DNA of 38,489 bases, from the NCBI GenBank assembly GCA_019694735.1, contig JAIBBJ010000189.1, forward strand, positions 1 to 38,489, read 5' to 3'. The notes under the pieces are model-generated. The model had not been told where the DNA came from and ran no database searches. It saw only the letters and a list, made by a program, of their open reading frames with translations. The first letter of the stretch is position 1. Each line of letters begins with the position of its first letter. The translations under genes and the position numbers were made by a program. Of this stretch, positions 7,623 through 14,880 are shown one piece after another. The DNA comes from Gemmatimonadaceae bacterium (GTDB taxonomy: Bacteria; Gemmatimonadota; Gemmatimonadetes; Gemmatimonadales; Gemmatimonadaceae).

Positions 7623-8884
7623 GTAGATTCCCCGCGTCCGTGCGCCTCGTCCACCTCTCCGACCTGCACCTCGGCTTCCGCCAGTACCAGCGGCAGACCG
7701 CGGCCGGGATCAACCAGCGCGAAGCCGATGTCGCGCAGGCGTTCGCGCGCGCGGTGGACCGGTTGATCCAGCTGGCGCCCGACGTGATCCTGATCGGCGG
7801 CGACGTGTTCCACACCGTGCGGCCGACCAACACGGCGATCCTGCACGCCTTCCGCCAGTTCTCGCGCCTGGTGACCGCGCTGCCGCGGGCCCACGTCGTC
7901 GTCGTGGCGGGCAACCACGACATGCCGCGCTCGACCGAGACGATCTGCATCCTCCGGCTCTTCGAGCAGGGCTTCGTTGCGCGCGACGGGGACGGGACGG
8001 ACCAGGCGCTGCCGGCGCTGCCGATCTACGTGGCGGACCGTGAGGCGCGGCGGATCCGATTCCCGCACCTCGACCTCGCGGTGCTCGCGGTGCCGGACCT
8101 TCCGCCGGGGACGGTGGAGCTCACCCCGGACCCGACGGCGCGCTACAACGTGCTGCTGATGCACGGCGAGGTGCAGGGTGCGCTGCCCGCGGCCGACGAC
8201 GCCGACCGCGCCGCCATGCAGATCCCGGTGGAGGAGCTGACGCGGCCGGGGTGGGACTACGTGGCACTCGGCCACTACCACGTCTACAAGCGCCTCGCCG
8301 ACCACGTCTACTACTCCGGCTCGCTCGAGTACACGAGCTCGAATCCGTGGGGCGAGCTCGCCGAGGAGAAGGCGGCGAGGCTCCCCGGGAAGGGGATGAT
8401 CGAGCGCGACCTCGGCACGGGGAAGCAGACGTTCCACCCGCTCCCGGCGACGCGGCCGGTGCTCGACCTCGCCCCGATCGAGGGGCGCGGGATGAGCGCG
8501 GCCGAGCTCGACGCCGCCATCCAGCAGGCCGTCGGCCGCATCACGGGAGGGCTCGACGGCAAGGTGGTCCGGCTCGTCGCGCGCAACGTGCCGCGGCACA
8601 TCGCACGGGAGCTCGACCACAAGGCGCTGCGCGAGTTGCAGAAGCGCGCGCTGCACTTCCATCTCGACATGCGACGACCGGAGCTGGTGCGCCGGGCGCC
8701 CGCCACGGGATCCGGGGCGCCCGGGCGCCGGCCCTCGCTCGCCGACACGCTGCGCGAGGCACTCCGCGCGCGGCCGGTGGTGCACGGGGTCGAGCGCGAG
8801 GCCCTCGTGGCGCTCGGACTGCGCTATCTCGAGGAGGCCGAACTCGCGGAGCCGGCGCGCGACCTGCCGGGGGGCGACGGATGA
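7619..8884 (+). CDS. sbcD: SbcD/Mre11-family DNA repair nuclease
   Basis: A 421-residue manganese-dependent calcineurin-like phosphoesterase, the nuclease partner of the SbcC/Rad50 ATPase. All metal and catalytic motifs are present: SDLHLG (Asp15, His17), GGDVFH (Asp62), GNHD (99-101), MHGE (His182) and GHYHVY (His219, His221). The last of these is usual in Mre11 and SbcD. After the phosphoesterase domain come a capping-like domain (about 290-360) and a C-terminal segment rich in Arg/Glu that would bind the Rad50 coiled-coil base. The GTG at 7619 overlaps the herA-like stop; another GTG at 7640 lies just before the first strand (RLVHLSDLH). It is coupled to the Rad50 gene by ATGA at 8881-8884. 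Confidence 0.93.
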   Translation: MSRFPASVRLVHLSDLHLGFRQYQRQTAAGINQREADVAQAFARAVDRLIQLAPDVILIGGDVFHTVRPTNTAILHAFRQFSRLVTALPRAHVVVVAGNHDMPRSTETICILRLFEQGFVARDGDGTDQALPALPIYVADREARRIRFPHLDLAVLAVPDLPPGTVELTPDPTARYNVLLMHGEVQGALPAADDADRAAMQIPVEELTRPGWDYVALGHYHVYKRLADHVYYSGSLEYTSSNPWGELAEEKAARLPGKGMIERDLGTGKQTFHPLPATRPVLDLAPIEGRGMSAAELDAAIQQAVGRITGGLDGKVVRLVARNVPRHIARELDHKALRELQKRALHFHLDMRRPELVRRAPATGSGAPGRRPSLADTLREALRARPVVHGVEREALVALGLRYLEEAELAEPARDLPGGDG

Positions 8885-11325
8885 GGCTCGTCCGGCTTCG
8901 CCTCGTGAACTTCCGGCAGCATGCCGACTCGGACATCGCGTTCGAGACGGGATTGACGGGCATCATCGGCCCGAACGGCGCCGGCAAGTCGACGATCCTC
9001 GAGGCGATCGCCTGGGCGCTCTACGGCGGCAACACGCTGCGGGGCGGCAACGAGTCGATCCGTTTCCGACGGGCCGCGGCGCGGGCGCCGGTGCGCGTGG
9101 AACTCGAGTTCGAGCTCGCCGGCCACCGGTACCGCGTCGTCCGCGGCCTCTCGATGGCCGAGCTCTACCTCGACGGTGGGACCGAGCCCATCGCGAACTC
9201 GGTGACGGCCGTGACGGACATGCTCCAGCGGCGCATCGGCATGACGCGGACCGAGTTCTTCAACACGTACTTCACCGGACAGAAGGATCTCGCGGTGATG
9301 AACGCGCTCACCGCCGGCGAGCGGGCGCAGTTCCTCTCCCGCGTGCTCGGATACGAGCGGTTGCGTGTCGCCCAGGAGCTCTGCGCCACCCGGCGGAAGG
9401 AGCTGGCGAGCGAGATCGCGGGGTTGCGCGCCGGCATGCCCGAGCGCGACGCGGTCGAGGCGCAGCTCCGCGAGACCGACGCTGCGCGCACGGCCGCCGA
9501 GCGCGCGGCGGCGGAAGCCGACCGGCTCGAGGCCGAGACGAAGGCGGCGCTGGCGGCGGTGGCACCGCGCTGGCTCGCGGCCCAGACCGGTCGCGAGGAA
9601 CGGCAGCGCCTCGAGACCGAGCTCGCGGCGGTCGAGGGCGAGGCGGCTGCGCTGACCCGCGCGGAGGAGCGCCTGGTGTCCGAGCTCGCGCAGGTCGCCG
9701 AGGCGCGTGCGGCGCTCCAGCCGCTGCTCCCCGACGTGGCCGCGTTCGAAGGCGCGCAGGCGGAACTGGAGGCGATGCGCGCGCTGGAGGTGCACGACGG
9801 GCGCCGCCGGGCGCTCCTCGAGACCCAGGGGGCGTTGGCGGCGGAGGTGCAGGCGCTCGACGAGCAGCGGGACCGGCTTGCGACCGCGCCGCAGCTCGAG
9901 GAGCAGGCGACGGTGGAGCTGGAGGCGCGCCGGAAGGCGCTGGAGGAGGCGCACGGCACCCTGGAGGCCCGCCGCACCGAGTGGGTGCGTGACCGGCAGG
10001 AGGTCGATTCGCGGCTGCGCGCGCTCCGCGGCCAGTACGCCGAGATGCGCGACCAGCGCGACAAGCTGCTCCAGCTGGGCGAGGAGGGGGCGTGCCCCAC
10101 CTGCACACGCCCCCTCGGCGCCCACTTCCGCGACGTGCTCGACGTCCTCGAGCGGCAGCTCGAGCTCGTCGAGTCCGACGGCAGCTACTTCCGCTCGCGC
10201 CTCGAGCAGCTCGAGCCGATGCCGGCGGACATCGCGCATCTCGACGAGCTGCGCCGGAAGCTGCAGGGCGAGGTCGGGCCGCTCGAGCGCCGCCTCGCGA
10301 AGGTGCAGGCCGCGGTGCAGCAGCTCGCGCTGGTCGAGCGCGACCGACAGGGGAAGGCCGCGCGGCTCGCGGCGACCACCGCCGAGCTCGCGACGATCCC
10401 CGGCGGCTACGATGCCGGGCGGCACCAGGCGCTGGAGGCGGAGCACGCGCGGCTCGCCGAGGTGTCGACGCTGGCGAACCGGCTCTCGACGCGGATCGAG
10501 CGCGAACCGGTGCTCAAGCGCGAGCAGGAGGCGCTGGCGCGCACGCGCGCGGCGCTCGCCGCGCGGCGGGACGCGGCGTCGGCGCGGCTCGCCGCCCTGC
10601 AGTTCCCGGAGGAGGACTTCGCGGCGCTCCGCCGGCTCCATGATGAGGTCGCCGCCGCGTACGCCGAGGCGTCGCGCGCCGCCGCGGGAGCGCGGGCGGG
10701 CCGCGACATCGCGCGCGACGGCGCGCGCCGCGCCGCCGACGCGAAGGCCGAGCACGACCGGCTCGCCGAGCGCGTGGAGGCGCTCGAGCAGGACCGGCGC
10801 CTGCACGACGAGCTCCACCGCGCGTACTCCGACCTGCGGACCGACCTCAACTTCCAGCTGCGGCCGGAGGTGTCGGAGATCGCGTCGAGCTTCATCACCG
10901 AGCTGACCGACGCCCGCTACACGGAGCTCGAGCTCGACGACAAGTACCGGCTCGTCGTGCTCGAGGAGGGGGTGCCCCAGACGGTCATCTCCGGGGGCGA
11001 GGAGGACATCGCCAACCTCGTGCTGCGTCTCGCCATCTCGCAGATGATCGCCGACCGGGCCGGGCAGAGCTTCTCGTTGCTGGTGCTCGACGAGGTCTTC
11101 GGGTCGCTCGATGAGGTCCGGCGGCAGAACGTGCTGACGCTGCTGCGCGGGTTGCACGACCGCTTCGAACAGGTCATCGTCATCACGCACATCGAGGGCG
11201 TGCGCGACGGGCTCGATCGCGTGATCACGGTCGGGTTCGATGAACGGACCGGCGGCGCCGTGGTCGGCACGGTGGAGCCGGCCGGCGGCGACACCCTCCT
11301 CCTCGAGGCCGGGAGCGCGGCATGA
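8881..11325 (+). CDS. sbcC: SbcC/Rad50-family SMC-like ATPase with zinc hook
   Basis: An 814-residue ABC/SMC-type ATPase that bridges or processes DNA ends with its Mre11 partner. Walker A GPNGAGKS occupies 30-37, followed by the Q-loop region (TYFTGQKD). Two coiled-coil arms rich in Ala, Glu and Arg (about 165-390 and 440-650) flank the zinc hook CPTC (Cys405, Cys408), with EEGACPTCTRPLG in the family form. The signature motif ISGGEED starts near 703 and Walker B LLVLDEVFGSLDE has Asp737-Glu738. At 814 residues it is shorter than typical bacterial SbcC (about 1,050) and closer in size to archaeal Rad50. Overlaps at both ends (ATGA at 8881 and 11322) place it in the same coupled unit. The frame is open further upstream, but that part overlaps the sbcD gene and shows no domain. 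Confidence 0.95.
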   Translation: MRLVRLRLVNFRQHADSDIAFETGLTGIIGPNGAGKSTILEAIAWALYGGNTLRGGNESIRFRRAAARAPVRVELEFELAGHRYRVVRGLSMAELYLDGGTEPIANSVTAVTDMLQRRIGMTRTEFFNTYFTGQKDLAVMNALTAGERAQFLSRVLGYERLRVAQELCATRRKELASEIAGLRAGMPERDAVEAQLRETDAARTAAERAAAEADRLEAETKAALAAVAPRWLAAQTGREERQRLETELAAVEGEAAALTRAEERLVSELAQVAEARAALQPLLPDVAAFEGAQAELEAMRALEVHDGRRRALLETQGALAAEVQALDEQRDRLATAPQLEEQATVELEARRKALEEAHGTLEARRTEWVRDRQEVDSRLRALRGQYAEMRDQRDKLLQLGEEGACPTCTRPLGAHFRDVLDVLERQLELVESDGSYFRSRLEQLEPMPADIAHLDELRRKLQGEVGPLERRLAKVQAAVQQLALVERDRQGKAARLAATTAELATIPGGYDAGRHQALEAEHARLAEVSTLANRLSTRIEREPVLKREQEALARTRAALAARRDAASARLAALQFPEEDFAALRRLHDEVAAAYAEASRAAAGARAGRDIARDGARRAADAKAEHDRLAERVEALEQDRRLHDELHRAYSDLRTDLNFQLRPEVSEIASSFITELTDARYTELELDDKYRLVVLEEGVPQTVISGGEEDIANLVLRLAISQMIADRAGQSFSLLVLDEVFGSLDEVRRQNVLTLLRGLHDRFEQVIVITHIEGVRDGLDRVITVGFDERTGGAVVGTVEPAGGDTLLLEAGSAA

Positions 11326-12287
11326 CCGATCCGGGACAGCGCGTCGCGGGGCCGTTCCCGATCACGGGCGGGGACCTGCCGGCGCTCAACGTGCTCTTCA
11401 GCGATGCCTTCAGCGAACGCTATCGGCGCGACGGCATGGCCGGCGTGCGCGTGCCGCCCCTCAATCCCGCGATCTGGCGCTATGCGATCGAGGGGGCGGG
11501 CGAGGGCGCCATGCTCTGGCGCGACGGGCTCGGGCGCATCGCGGCGTTCAACCTCGCGCACGCGTCGGGCCGCGAGGGGTGGATGGGGCCGCTCGCCGTC
11601 CGCGAGGACCTGCAGGGGCAGGGACTCGGCCGGACCATCGTGCGCGCCGGCATCGAGCGGCTGCGCGCCGCCGGCTGCACGACGATCGGTCTCGAGACGA
11701 TGCCGCGCACGATGGACAACATCGGCTTCTATGCCGGTCTCGGATTCGTGCCGCAGCGGCTGACGCTCACGCTCACGCTCGACGGCACGCCGGGCACGGA
11801 CCAGCGGCCGCTGCTGCTCGGGCAACTCGGCGGCGCGGCGCGCGAGGAGGCGATCGCCGAGTGCGCGGAGCTGGTCGCTGCACTGCGGCCGGGCGCGGAC
11901 TACTCGCGCGAGATCGCGCTCACGCTGCGGTTCGGGCTCGGCGACTGCGTCCTGCTGCGCGACGACGCCGACGTGCTCATCGGCTTCGCGCTCTTCCACG
12001 ACGTGCCGCTGGTGGAAGGCCGATTGCGGGAGGAGATCCGCGTCCTGAAGTGCGCGCTCGCCGAGGAGACGCTCATGGCGCGGATCTGCGAGGCGCTTGC
12101 GATGCAGACGCGGCGGAGCGGGGCACTGCGGTGCGCGGTGCGGCTCCAGGGCGAGTATACCGCCGCCTTCCGTACCATGATCGCACGCGGGGCGCGCGTG
12201 CGGTGGACCGACCTCCGGATGAGTCTCGGTGGGTTCGAGGAGCGCCCGCCGCGGATGGGGTGCGTCCTCTCGAACTGGGAGATCTGA
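11322..12287 (+). CDS. Tandem GNAT-family N-acetyltransferase, last gene of the resection operon
   Basis: A 321-residue protein with an N-terminal GNAT domain (about 10-155). WMGPLAVREDLQGQGLGRTIV contains the acetyl-CoA loop Q-G-Q-G-L-G at 98-103, and NIGFYAGLGFVPQ is the usual closing segment. The second half (about 165-321) looks like a second, degenerate GNAT fold (CVLLRDDADVLIGFALFHDVP) without a clear acetyl-CoA loop. The start ATG overlaps the Rad50 stop (ATGA 11322-11325), so it is translated with the DNA-end genes. Whether it acetylates one of those proteins, a small molecule, or is simply a passenger cannot be told from sequence. The C-terminal residues abut a convergent small gene. 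Confidence 0.85.
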   Translation: MTDPGQRVAGPFPITGGDLPALNVLFSDAFSERYRRDGMAGVRVPPLNPAIWRYAIEGAGEGAMLWRDGLGRIAAFNLAHASGREGWMGPLAVREDLQGQGLGRTIVRAGIERLRAAGCTTIGLETMPRTMDNIGFYAGLGFVPQRLTLTLTLDGTPGTDQRPLLLGQLGGAAREEAIAECAELVAALRPGADYSREIALTLRFGLGDCVLLRDDADVLIGFALFHDVPLVEGRLREEIRVLKCALAEETLMARICEALAMQTRRSGALRCAVRLQGEYTAAFRTMIARGARVRWTDLRMSLGGFEERPPRMGCVLSNWEI

Positions 12288-12305
12288 CGGTGGCGGGTCC
12301 GGCCG

Positions 12306-12473
12306 CTACCGACCGGCCCCGCGCGTGCGCGCCGCGTGCCGGATGCGCGCCAGCACGACGAGGTAGATCCCGAGCGTGAGCAGCCCGTGGATGACGCCGG
12401 GCGCGTCGAAGAGGAAGGTGCCGGCCGCCCAGAGGGCGAGCATCGCGAGGCCGGCGATCGTGAGCAGGTCCAC
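12306..12473 (-). CDS. Small two-helix membrane protein of the lmo0937/DUF5670 type
   Basis: A 55-residue protein. A GTG start at 12473 reads MDLLTIAGLAMLALW and ends ARIRHAARTRGAGR. It has two hydrophobic helices (about 3-20 and 27-44) separated by a short turn DAPGVIHGL and a basic C-terminal tail. This matches the LLxILWLLG...GxxIHLLLVLAIxxLLxRLxR pattern of the lmo0937 family, which is widespread and of unknown function. There is no clear Shine-Dalgarno sequence and no other in-frame ATG before an upstream stop, so the start is the least certain part. It converges on the GNAT gene, 18 bases away. Confidence 0.7.
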   Translation of the reverse strand: MDLLTIAGLAMLALWAAGTFLFDAPGVIHGLLTLGIYLVVLARIRHAARTRGAGR

Positions 12474-12494
12474 GGGCGGGGGGTTCGGGTCCGA

Positions 12495-12523
12495 TTGACC
12501 CTCAAGTTAGCGCGGCCTACATT
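12495..12523 (+). promoter_or_regulatory. Sigma70-type promoter for the ncRNA unit
   Basis: TTGACC (12495-12500) and TACATT (12518-12523) are separated by exactly 17 bases. This is one of the best promoters in the window and predicts a transcript start near 12530. No open reading frame longer than 11 codons starts within the next 400 bases. Confidence 0.65.
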
Positions 12524-12529
12524 CGATAC

Positions 12530-12693
12530 TAGTGGCATGCGGGACGGAGAGATTTACTTCTTGAGCCGATAAGTCCTCCGAAGCGGATCCAATACCTCTG
12601 TCGACGCCATGCCCGGACGCCGGGAAGACGGAAGCAGGGTGCGGGCCTCAGCGTTCGACAGGGCTTCAAGAACCCCTCTCCGCTCCTGTATGC
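12530..12693 (+). ncRNA. Rod-like structured non-coding RNA of unassigned family
   Basis: The stretch folds into a long rod. The closing stem pairs 12535-12551 with 12676-12693 (17 bp, with a single C bulge at 12683). After a 6x3 internal loop, 12558-12564 pairs with 12666-12672, and GCC 12565-12567 with GGC 12662-12664. An apical stem pairs 12598-12607 with 12651-12661. The 5' strand carries a one-sided 30-nt bulge (12568-12597) that can form a small TCCG/CGGA hairpin; the apex holds a CCCGG/CCGGG hairpin. A promoter precedes it and a terminator hairpin follows. Length (about 165 nt), closing stem and large internal bubble recall 6S RNA, but the bubble is on one side only and no consensus was matched. 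Confidence 0.6.
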
Positions 12694-12694
12694 T

Positions 12695-12729
12695 CCGAAC
12701 CCCGCCGGGCTGGTCCCGGCGGGGTTCGG
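12695..12729 (+). terminator. Intrinsic-type terminator hairpin of the ncRNA unit
   Basis: A perfect 15-bp inverted repeat (CCGAACCCCGCCGGG and its complement) with a five-base loop CTGGT starts two bases after the RNA's closing stem. The following bases are TCGTTCG rather than a T-run. Confidence 0.65.
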
Positions 12730-12787
12730 TCGTTCGCGGGATGGCGTGGACGGCCGCGCGCAGGGGGTAGGCGCCGGCTCCGCACAC

Positions 12788-12824
12788 GGGTACGCGCACG
12801 GCTACGCGCGGGTACGCGCACGGG
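12788..12824. repeat. Direct repeat GGGTACGCGCACGG, 22-bp period, before the pterin operon
   Basis: The 14-mer occurs at 12788-12801 and 12810-12823, exactly 22 bp apart. The core TACGCGC appears a third time at 12803. Two turns of helix separate the copies, so a tandem operator is possible. It could equally be chance in GC-rich DNA. Confidence 0.4.
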
Positions 12825-12840
12825 TCATCGCGCCGGCTGT

Positions 12841-12924
12841 CTGCGGGGCGAGGTGCCCTTTCGGAACCCGGTCCTGCCCCGCAGGCTTAATAGGGTCCGT
12901 TCGGCGCCCCGCCGACCGGACCCT
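12841..12924 (+). promoter_or_regulatory. Double-hairpin leader upstream of the PTPS gene
   Basis: CTGCGGGGC (12841-12849) pairs with GCCCCGCAG (12876-12884) around a 26-nt loop. Then AGGGTCCG (12892-12899) pairs with CGGACCCT (12917-12924), continued inward by TCGGC/GCCGA after one mismatch. The second stem ends 16 bases before the start codon, where it could hide the ribosome site or terminate transcription. The loop does not show the A-rich tail of preQ1-I elements. Confidence 0.4.
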
Positions 12925-12940
12925 GTCCAGCGTCCGAACG

Positions 12941-13354
12941 ATGCCCATCGTCTCGATCACCCGGATCGTCCGCTTCAACGCGGCGCACCGCGTCTACAAT
13001 CCCGCCTGGGACGACGCGCGCAACGCGTCGACCTTCGGGAAGTGCAACAATCCCAACTGGCACGGCCACAACTACGTGCTCGAGGTCACCGTCGAGGGCG
13101 AGGTCGACCCCGAGACGGGATTCGTGGTCAATCTGGCCGACGTGAAGCGCGTCGCCGAGCGCGAGCTGGTGGACGTGATCGACCACAAGAACCTCAATCT
13201 CGACGTCCCGTTCATGACGGGAACGATTCCGACCACCGAGAACCTTGTACTGGCGTGCTGGCGCATCCTCGCGCCGGCGGTCGCGCCCGCGCGGCTCGCC
13301 AAGCTCAAGCTCTGGGAGACGGAGAATCAGTATGTCGAGTACACTGGCCGCTGA
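12941..13354 (+). CDS. 6-pyruvoyl-tetrahydropterin synthase / QueD-family protein (PTPS-like Cys motif)
   Basis: A 137-residue T-fold enzyme acting on dihydroneopterin triphosphate. Zinc ligands are His16, His41 and His43; the catalytic Cys35 sits in [13 protein letters not shown]. The Cys-x5-HGH spacing and the flanking CNNPN, DHKNL, TTEN and [10 protein letters not shown] segments resemble the eukaryotic-type PTPS that makes 6-pyruvoyl-tetrahydropterin. QueD (queuosine pathway) usually has Cys-x3-HGH. Automated pipelines would still name it 6-carboxytetrahydropterin synthase. The ATG at 12941 gives the family's usual N-terminus; no good Shine-Dalgarno sequence is visible, and the leader is folded. 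The gene overlaps folE by 23 bases, and an SDR follows, which points to a tetrahydropterin cofactor pathway. Confidence 0.85.
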   Translation: MPIVSITRIVRFNAAHRVYNPAWDDARNASTFGKCNNPNWHGHNYVLEVTVEGEVDPETGFVVNLADVKRVAERELVDVIDHKNLNLDVPFMTGTIPTTENLVLACWRILAPAVAPARLAKLKLWETENQYVEYTGR

Positions 13355-14000
13355 GGCGGCGCACGATATGGCCAAGCCCATCTCCGGCAGTGACCAGTTC
13401 GAGGCCGATCCGCCGATCCGCGGCGACCGGATGCTCGAGTTCGAGAACATCATCCGGCGCGAGCTCGAGATCATCGGCGAGGACCCGCACCGCGAGGGGC
13501 TCCTCAAGACGCCGGAGCGAGTCGCGAAGGCGATGAGCTGGCTCACGCGTGGCTACGGCATGGAGGTCGCGGACGTCGTCGGCGACGCCGTGTTCGAGGA
13601 GCAGCACGCATCCATGGTGATGGTGCGCGACATCGAGTTCTACTCGATGTGCGAGCATCACATGCTGCCGTTCTTCGGTCGGGCGCACATCGCGTACATC
13701 CCGGACGGCCGCATCGTCGGCCTCTCCAAGCTGCCGCGGATCGTCGAGGTCTACGCCCGCCGGCTCCAGGTCCAGGAGCGGCTCACCGAGCAGGTGGCCA
13801 CGGCGATCGAGACGGTGCTGGCGCCGAAGGGCGTCGGGGTCGTGATCGAGGCGTCGCACCTCTGCATGATGATGCGCGGCGTCGAGAAGCAGGCATCGAG
13901 CACCATCACGTCGGCGTTGCGCGGCGCGTTCCGTGACGACGCGAAGACACGCGACGAGTTCCTCAGCCTGGCCTACGGCTCGGCCAACGGCCGCCGCTGA
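13332..14000 (+). CDS. folE: GTP cyclohydrolase I
   Basis: A 222-residue enzyme that converts GTP to dihydroneopterin triphosphate, the entry step to folate, queuosine and biopterin. The zinc site is complete: Cys107 and His110 in MCEHHMLPF, and Cys178 in SHLCMMMRG. Other family marks are [13 protein letters not shown] near 55-67 and [25 protein letters not shown] (130-154). The start at 13332 has GGAG at 13321-13324 and overlaps the PTPS gene; ATG 13368 is a possible shorter start. The product of this enzyme is the substrate of the preceding gene's product, so the overlap makes biochemical sense. The SDR gene starts two bases after the stop codon. Confidence 0.97.
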   Translation: MSSTLAAEAAHDMAKPISGSDQFEADPPIRGDRMLEFENIIRRELEIIGEDPHREGLLKTPERVAKAMSWLTRGYGMEVADVVGDAVFEEQHASMVMVRDIEFYSMCEHHMLPFFGRAHIAYIPDGRIVGLSKLPRIVEVYARRLQVQERLTEQVATAIETVLAPKGVGVVIEASHLCMMMRGVEKQASSTITSALRGAFRDDAKTRDEFLSLAYGSANGRR

Positions 14001-14001
14001 G

Positions 14002-14724
14002 ATGGCCGCGCTCCCGCTCGAGGGTCGCACCGCGCTCGTCACCGGTGCCTCGCGCGGGATCGGCGAGGCCTGCGCCCGGGCCCTCGCGGCCTTGGGGGCG
14101 CGGGGGATCCTCGTCTCGCGGCGCGAGGGACCGCTCCGCGCGCTCGCCGACGCGCTCGGCCTCGGCGCGGTCGCGATCCCCGGCGACCTCGCCGATCCGG
14201 CGAGCGCGACGCGCGTCGCGGAGGAGACGATGCTGATCGCCGGCGGCGCGCCCGACATCCTCGTGCACGCCGCGGGGTCGTTCCCGCTCTCGGCGGTCGA
14301 GGCGGTCTCCGACCACGAGCTCGACCTCGCCCTCGCGCTCAATGTCGCGGCCCCGCTCCGCCTGACGCGCGCCTTCCTGCCGGCGATGCGGGTCCGCGGC
14401 AGCGGGCACGTCGTGACGATCGGTTCGATCGCCGACCGCGCGGTCTTCCCGAGCAACGCGGCCTATGCGGCGAGCAAGCACGCGGTGCGCGCCGTCCACG
14501 AGACGCTGCGGGCCGAGACGCGCGGGAGCGGGGTCCGTGCGACCATCATCTCGCCCGCCGCGACCGACACCGAGCTGTGGGACCCGCATGACCCCGACGG
14601 CACGCCGCACCTGCCGTCGCGCCACGAGATGCTCCACGCGCGGGACATCGCCGACGCCGTCACCTGGGCCGTGACGCGTCCGCCGCACGTGGATGTCGAG
14701 GAGCTGCGGCTGGCCCGGAGCTGA
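14002..14724 (+). CDS. Short-chain dehydrogenase/reductase, candidate pterin (sepiapterin-type) reductase
   Basis: A 240-residue classical SDR. The NADP(H)-type glycine motif TGASRGIG occupies 14-21, HAAG follows the central strand, and the catalytic set is Ser142, Tyr155 and Lys159 (YAASK). Sequence alone would suggest a generic oxidoreductase of the 3-oxoacyl-ACP reductase group. Its place directly after PTPS and folE, with a one-base gap, makes reduction of 6-pyruvoyl-tetrahydropterin or sepiapterin the most economical idea. That function is inferred only from context. The start ATG at 14002 fits the family N-terminus LEGRTALVTG. Confidence 0.88.
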   Translation: MAALPLEGRTALVTGASRGIGEACARALAALGARGILVSRREGPLRALADALGLGAVAIPGDLADPASATRVAEETMLIAGGAPDILVHAAGSFPLSAVEAVSDHELDLALALNVAAPLRLTRAFLPAMRVRGSGHVVTIGSIADRAVFPSNAAYAASKHAVRAVHETLRAETRGSGVRATIISPAATDTELWDPHDPDGTPHLPSRHEMLHARDIADAVTWAVTRPPHVDVEELRLARS

Positions 14725-14778
14725 GGCGCGCGCGGCGGCATCCCGTTGTGACGGTGCCGCGGCGGCTCGCACTTCGTG

Positions 14779-14799
14779 TCACATCACTCGGTGATGTGA
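14779..14799. promoter_or_regulatory. Perfect palindrome TCACATCAC-TCG-GTGATGTGA, candidate operator
   Basis: Nine-base arms around a three-base centre lie 82 bases before the porin start. The half-site TGATGTGA suggests a dimeric regulator such as a CRP/FNR or GntR type. No T-run follows, and it begins 55 bases after the SDR stop, so an operator is favoured over a terminator. Confidence 0.55.
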
Positions 14800-14880
14800 A
14801 CGATTGAAGGGCGGATCGGATCGCCGAAGTTGAGAGCAGACGCCACGACGTCCTCTCACCTCCCGATCTCGCTCCAGCCC

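Noticed and set aside
12538-12573. Eleven-codon peptide MRDGEIYFLSR inside the ncRNA
   Set aside because: Its start codon and much of its sequence are in the closing stem, there is no Shine-Dalgarno sequence, and no downstream gene fits attenuation by it.
12630-12637. GGAAGCAG, as in the SRP RNA core
   Set aside because: The opposite strand lacks the required CAGG and the tip would be a six-base loop instead of GGAA; the rod is also too long for 4.5S RNA.
12788-12824. Possible CRISPR or satellite array
   Set aside because: Only two full copies of 14 bp with no spacers.
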